Positions 35,001-41,000 of a DNA stretch of 64,000 nt are shown here, piece by piece. The DNA comes from Amborella trichopoda (lineage: Eukaryota; Streptophyta; Magnoliopsida; Amborellales; Amborellaceae). Both the position numbers and the translations under genes were made by a program. Under the pieces are notes generated by a model. The model saw only the letters and a list, made by a program, of their open reading frames with translations. It had not been told where the DNA came from and made no database searches. The stretch is taken from NCBI RefSeq assembly GCF_000471905.2, contig NW_006498137.1, positions 297,626-361,625 of the forward strand, written 5' to 3'. Position 1 is the stretch's first letter. Each line of letters starts with the position of its first letter.

Positions 35001-38000
35001 TGGCTAAAAGAGACTCTCCAATGAATGAGATAGATAAAGTAAGATGAAGAATGTTCCATATACTTTTGTAGTGGGTAGTTTAATGTATGCAATGGTTTGT
35101 ACTAGACCTGACATTGCTCATGCAGTGAGAGTTGTTTCCAGATTTATGTCTAATCCAGGTTGGGAACATTGGTAGGCAGTTAAGTGGATTCTTCAGTATT
35201 TGAAGGGGAAACGAAATGTATGCTTGTGTTTTGGAAATTCATCATTGGGAGTTGTTGGTTATGTAGATGCATATTATGCAGGATGCCGTGATACTAGAAG
35301 GTCTACCACTGGATACATTTTCAATGTTGGTGGTGGTGCAGTAAGTTGGATGTCAAGGTTGCAGGATATTGTTGCCTTGTCATCAACTGAAGCTGAGTAT
35401 GTGGCATCGACTGAGGCAGCGAAGGAAACGATTTGGTTGAGAAGGTTACTTGGCCAGTTTGAGGTGAAACAAGATAAATATATTGTGCATTGTGATTACC
35501 AGAGTGTGATTCATCTGGCTAAGAATGCAGCTTACCACTCTAAGACAAAGCATATTGAAGTTAGATATCATTTTATCTGATTGGCCCTCGAGCATAGAGT
35601 TTTGTAGGTGGACAAGATTCACATTGAGAAGAACCTTGCTGATATGTTGATAAAGGTTGTCTCAACTGAAAAGAATGCGATGTGTAGAAGAATTTCGGGG
35701 TTGGAGGAGACGTAACCTCGGGTGGATGGAGAGTGGTGCATTGGTGGTTATTTCAGAGACTTTGTGTTTTGTCTTCAAGTGGGAGATTGTTACATGTGTG
35801 AAAGCAAATCACACATGTGGGAGTTTTATTTAAATTTTCTCTCTTTTATTTTGGACCATTGGATTGCATCTAATCCAATGGTTGTGGTGTTGTAGGAACT
35901 TTATTCTTTTAAAGGGAGTAAAACGCTTTTGTTTAGAGAGAGAAATTAATAGAGAGATTGGGCTGCAATTTGGTTTTCTCTTGAGAGCTTGGTACGCTCT
36001 GTTTTAGAGAGAGAAAGTGAGCAAAAGACTTGAACTCTATTATGGGTTGGCTGTGTGCCTTGTTTTAGTGAGAGAAAGTGTTAAAGAAAACCCATTTTTT
36101 TGGGTGTTCTTGGTGCTTTGTTTTTGGGCTCTGTTTAGAGTGAGAAAGGACTGCTGGAAATTGATATTTTGAGCTCGATTTCACCTTGTAATCTTCCCAA
36201 ATCAGTAAGTAAAGTCTCGGGTCATTCTCCTGTGGATATAAGTCACGATTTGTGACCGAACCAAGTTAAATCTTTGTGCTTTGTGGATTGAATGTTGTTG
36301 GATTTTTCATTCCATATTTTTACTTTGATATTGTGTAGTTCCATTGCTTGTTTATATTGATATGAATGCACAATAGCTGTAAATGTTATAAACCCTTGCT
36401 GATTTTTCACCAATCAGTCCCAACAGAAAGATGGTCAGTTGTCATTGTTCCCTATTACATGGAAGTTGAGCAAGGGGCCAAACTTTGAATAACAGGAGTC
36501 CAACTTCAAAGGACTGAGAAGCCTTCTATCCCCATAGCAGATGTTAATCTAGAACCTTACGCTCTTGCCCTCCCCATCCATGAACCTATTTCCCTACTAA
36601 AACTCTTCCCTTCCCTACCAGTCTCTCTCAAGTACTAGAGACCCTAGAAGACATACCCAATTCGTCAAGCCCTAACGTCAATTGTCGGTTAATATTTTTC
36701 TGTTTATGGTTGCCATGGATCAATAGCGTGTCCTCTGCTTGAAGGCTTGAAACGGGAGATTCAAATGTATCAGGTGATGACAAGTATCTCTTGGTTGCCA
36801 GATCATAGTTATGGGGATCTCCTACTTTTGTAGGCGATCCCTTCTAGAATCTCGATTTTGTCGCTCCCGGAACAGAGCTCTAAGGGATCTCGAATTTTAA
36901 ATTTTGGGATCTCGTACCCCAAAGATAGGGATCTTGATTGTTGCTGTTAGGGATATCGATCCCAATCTTAAAGACTAAGACAACGACCAAACTGATGATT
37001 TTCTTTGTTTATAGCCAACTAGCAACACAAGTATTGCTTGCTTGTTATAAATAATGAGATCCTTGCTTCAAAGAGTGTACATAATCCTTGATTATCATAT
37101 GCTTTAAGGTTGGTAACAAGATCCCCAAAAAGTTGGGATCAAGATCCCAGAAGGTCGGGATCAAGATCCCCAAAAGGTTGGAATTTCGATCCCTAACATG
37201 TGCATTGTACGGACGGCCTTCCCAACCATAGGGATCTTTTAGCATTTCATGATCCCTTGCACCTGATCTCGATCCCGATCCTGATCCTGATCCTGATCTC
37301 GATCCCGATCCCGATCCCGATCCCGATCCCGATCCCGGTGCCATTCCCGCTCCTGATCCCAACAACCATGTGCCAGATGGTGAAGGTGGTCATACAAGTG
37401 AATATGAAAGACTTATCTGAGAAAAGAAAAGGAAAGGGAGGTAGGGCTTTCAGATGCATGAGAAGTTTTTGGAGGGATCGATCTAGAGCTAGGCAGTGCA
37501 TGACCTGACTGTTCTCTCCCATAAGTTGCGTTTTTTTGTGCCTGATTTAACTTTGGTATTTCATGTTACACATGCCGCCACGGAAATATTCAAATGTCAA
37601 TGAACTTCTATGATATATTAGAATATGACTTGTTGAAGCATGCCTATTAAAACCCACTGAAGCAATCATTGATTTTGGGGACCATATCATACTTTGATGT
37701 TATTCTAAAATTTTTGTGCATTAAAACTGTTTTCAATGAATGGGTATCCTTTATTCCTTTTTCTTTTTCCCTTTTTCTTTTTTGGGCAGGCGCCCCAGGG
37801 GGTAATGGTATCCTTGATTTCTTGCTCCCTAGCTTTGCATAACCATGAATTGTCCTTGATTTCATACTTAATAATCAATATGCTGGTTTTTCTGGCTGCT
37901 GCAGTGTTTGCTTATCCATGTGCTTCTAAGTTTCAGATGTACATCTTAAATTAGGTTATTTTATGCATCTTTGGAATAGGAATTCTAACTTGCATTTTTC

Positions 38001-41000
38001 TCCTTGTCGATCATATAACTGCCCCTGTAAGATAAGCCTCTGAGACATTAAATGTATATAATTCCTTCCTTCTTGAGTAAAGAACTATGTCATTCCAATT
38101 ACTTCTTGAACTTTGCATTTGTCTCTTTCTTCAAGGTTGTGTGATGAGCGGTGAGATCATTGTCACTCTCTTTAGGGACATATAAGATGTACCTGATTTA
38201 CACCTTGTTTTTCCGATCATTCTGGTTGACATACAGTTCACTATTAAATCCTGAGAAAGTTTGTCATTAACTCTCAACAAGCTAGTTCTTACATTCCATT
38301 GTGGGTCGAGATGCTTGATGAAGCCCTTCCTCTTTATTATTGAATTTTATATATTTGCATGCGGCACGTGCTGGTTCCAGCCAGCAATTCTGTTCGAGGA
38401 GATGATGCATTTTTTATGATTTTCACTTGACCGGCAAAATGTAATGAAATTTTTTATTTTTGTTAGAGCCTACCTTGCGACGAGGAGATTCTGTCTACCT
38501 TATTGGGTTAAGTAGAAATCTCCAAGCAACATCGAGGAAATCTACTGTGACTAACCCTTGTGCTGCCTTAAATATCGGCTCAGCTGATTGCCCACGATAT
38601 AGAGCAACCAACATGGAAGTTATAGAGCTTGACACTGGTCTGTCAGTCCAATCCGCTTTTGCTGTGATAGGGTTGTGATTCAAGCTTATAATTTTGACTT
38701 AATTGGAATTCTCCATTTCTTATAAGGATTTTCCTTTTGCATTTCTCCAGATTTTGGAAGTACATTTTCCGGTGTGCTGACAGATGAGAATGGTAGGGTC
38801 CAGGCACTGTGGGCCAGTTTTTCTACACAGGTATTTTTACTCAATACTCTCTTCATTATTGTTTTAGATCTAGATGTGTTTTAATTTAAATTGGCATTTA
38901 CAGTTGAAATATGGCTGCAATTCCTCTGAAGATCATCAATTTGTTCGGGGGATCCCAATCTATGCTATCAGTGAGGTCCTTGATAAGATCATCTGTGGGG
39001 TCAAGGGACCACCGCTGCTCATAAATGGCAGAAAAATGCCAATGCCACTCGCCAGAATTCTGGAGGTTGAACTGTATCCGACTTTGCTTTCTAAGGCAAG
39101 GAGTTTTGGCTTGAGTGATGAATGGGTCCGGGTATGTATAGGCCCTTATAGATGGTGAATCTTAGTAATTGGTGTCTCTTGAATCTTGAATCCTTTCACA
39201 TATCAGAAACGCTTGTGAACCATGACAACCTATTTTCAAAGTGTTGTAGTTAAATAATTTTCTTTTCAACAACTATTTCAACTTTGAAATAGAACTTACT
39301 ATAAATATCTTAATATGAGAAACAAGTTATACTTTGAAGTCGTTACAAGTCATTACCTCGTCGTAGGGGTTCATATAGGCAGAATGGCAACCACCCCCCT
39401 ACGTTAATTTATATTGATTCATTTTTTCAAGCTGTTTATGCTCACTTCATATTTTGCACTACTCTACTACTGTGCATGATCACGTCATGGTCCAATTGCT
39501 CCCTTATCCTATATTGACAAAGGCTAAAAGTATGATTGCCTGGTTTACTGGATGCCTTTAGATTTCTATCATACTGTGACTGCTTTATCACATGGTTGTG
39601 TGAAGGAGTTGGTGTGGAACAAATGTGTAGCAATATATGCAAGTCCAATTAATATTGCTGAGTAACACAAAATTGTTAATCATCGTCTTATTTCGCCAGT
39701 GTCAGTTGTACTCACAATTTTCCTGTTTTTCACCCTCTCTACGTACAGTCCCCACAGTTCATTTAGTCCAATAGGATGGAAAGCTCTTATTTTGCTGGTG
39801 TTAGATGCACATCGTCTTATTTTCAATCATCTGAATGTACAGAATCATTTTGGCTGCATGGATTTGCACCATTTTTATTGTGGGTTTTCAGGATTGTGCA
39901 GATAGGAAGTATATTAAACTTCAATGAGTTTAATTCTCATTGTGTGTTTTCTATTCCATACGTGAATACAACATGCATGCCCACACATGCATACATGCAC
40001 ACTATTTTTAAACTTACTATTATTGTCATCTTAACCCCTAATAATAAAGTTGCTTTTCTGTTAGAGCTTGATTCATATTTGCTTGTATTTCTGTGTCTGC
40101 TGAATGTCTTTCACCTTCCACCTCTTCCTTTTCTTTTCTTGCAGGCTCTTGCCAAAAAAGATACCATAAGAAGGCAAGTCTTACGAGTGAAAGGTTGTTT
40201 GGCAGGATCTAAAGCCGAGAACCTTTTAGAACAAGGTGACATGCTGCTGGCAATTAAGAAGGAACCAATCACCTGTTTTCGTGATATTGAATATGCATGT
40301 CAGGAGTTGGATAAATTTGAGGACAGTGAAGGCAAACTAAACCTAACAATATTTAGGCAGGTGAGGCATCACAATTCTCCTGATCTGCACCTTCTCTATG
40401 TACAGTCTCTACAATCTGTTTAGCCCCATTAAAATGGAATGGAAAGCTCTCTTTATATAAGCTCCCTTTATATATCTCCACTTCATATTAGCCAATCTCC
40501 TCCAATATCTCTATCTCTATATAATGGTACAACCCTTGAAAGTTGACAAAAGAAACCCTTTTCCATTTTTTCACCAATTTTTTTGTTAGTTTAGAAATGC
40601 GAGGGAAAACATGCTTATGCTAGTTCTCCAGCTTTCTACTCTATAACTAAACCTTTTGTAGCAATAGGATATGATGCCTTCTCTTAAATTTCTACCCTGC
40701 ATAATGTTTTATTAAAATAGGAGAGGAAAATCTACCTCCTATTTAGCTGCATCTGGACCGAGCAATGCAAAAATGAAAATCTAAACATCTCTCATTCAAT
40801 ATAAGGGGAAGATAGACCGACTGATTTCCTTCTATGGTGGAAACTCATGTTCACAGGGCTTGGAAATTGAGCTTTCTGTGGGCACAGATATTAGAGATGG
40901 CAATGGCACAAACCGCATGGTGAATTGGTGTGGATGTATCGTTCAAGATCCTCATTCGGCTGTCCGTGCATTAGGGTTTCTTCCTGAAGAAGGGCATGGT

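Larger units (their letters stand above)
31048..36425 (+). mobile_element. Ty1/copia retrotransposon, structurally complete, mutated
   Basis: The 5.4-kb element has two LTRs (31048-31689 and 35788-36425), a primer-binding site (TGGTATCAAAGC at 31692-31703, complementary to initiator Met tRNA), a polypurine tract just before 35788 and the 5-base duplication GAAAG at 31043-31047 and 36426-36430. The domain order gag, protease, integrase, reverse transcriptase, RNase H is the copia order. Stops in gag and integrase and altered active-site motifs make it non-autonomous. The LTRs differ at many positions, so insertion was not recent. It lies in sense orientation in the DEG7 intron. Confidence 0.95.
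29813..38466 (+). other. DEG7: DEG7 intron, 8.65 kb, hosts a copia element
   Basis: The contents are a MITE A copy (30313-30646), a full-structure copia element (31048-36425) and a GATCCC-rich region (about 36790-37340). The stretches 29813-30312, 30647-31047 and 37345-38466 show nothing recognisable. Confidence 0.8.

Noticed and set aside
37081-37365. CRISPR-like spacing of GGGATC repeats
   Set aside because: This is plant nuclear DNA; spacing is irregular and no array structure or cas genes are present.
37045-37522. Frames encoding GSGSGS, IPIPIP or GIGIGI repeats
   Set aside because: They are readings of the GATCCC hexamer array.
39776-40423. 215-codon frame around DEG7 exon q taken as one long exon
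   Set aside because: Only 40145-40360 matches the family; the upstream part is intron with a clear TTGCAG acceptor at 40144.
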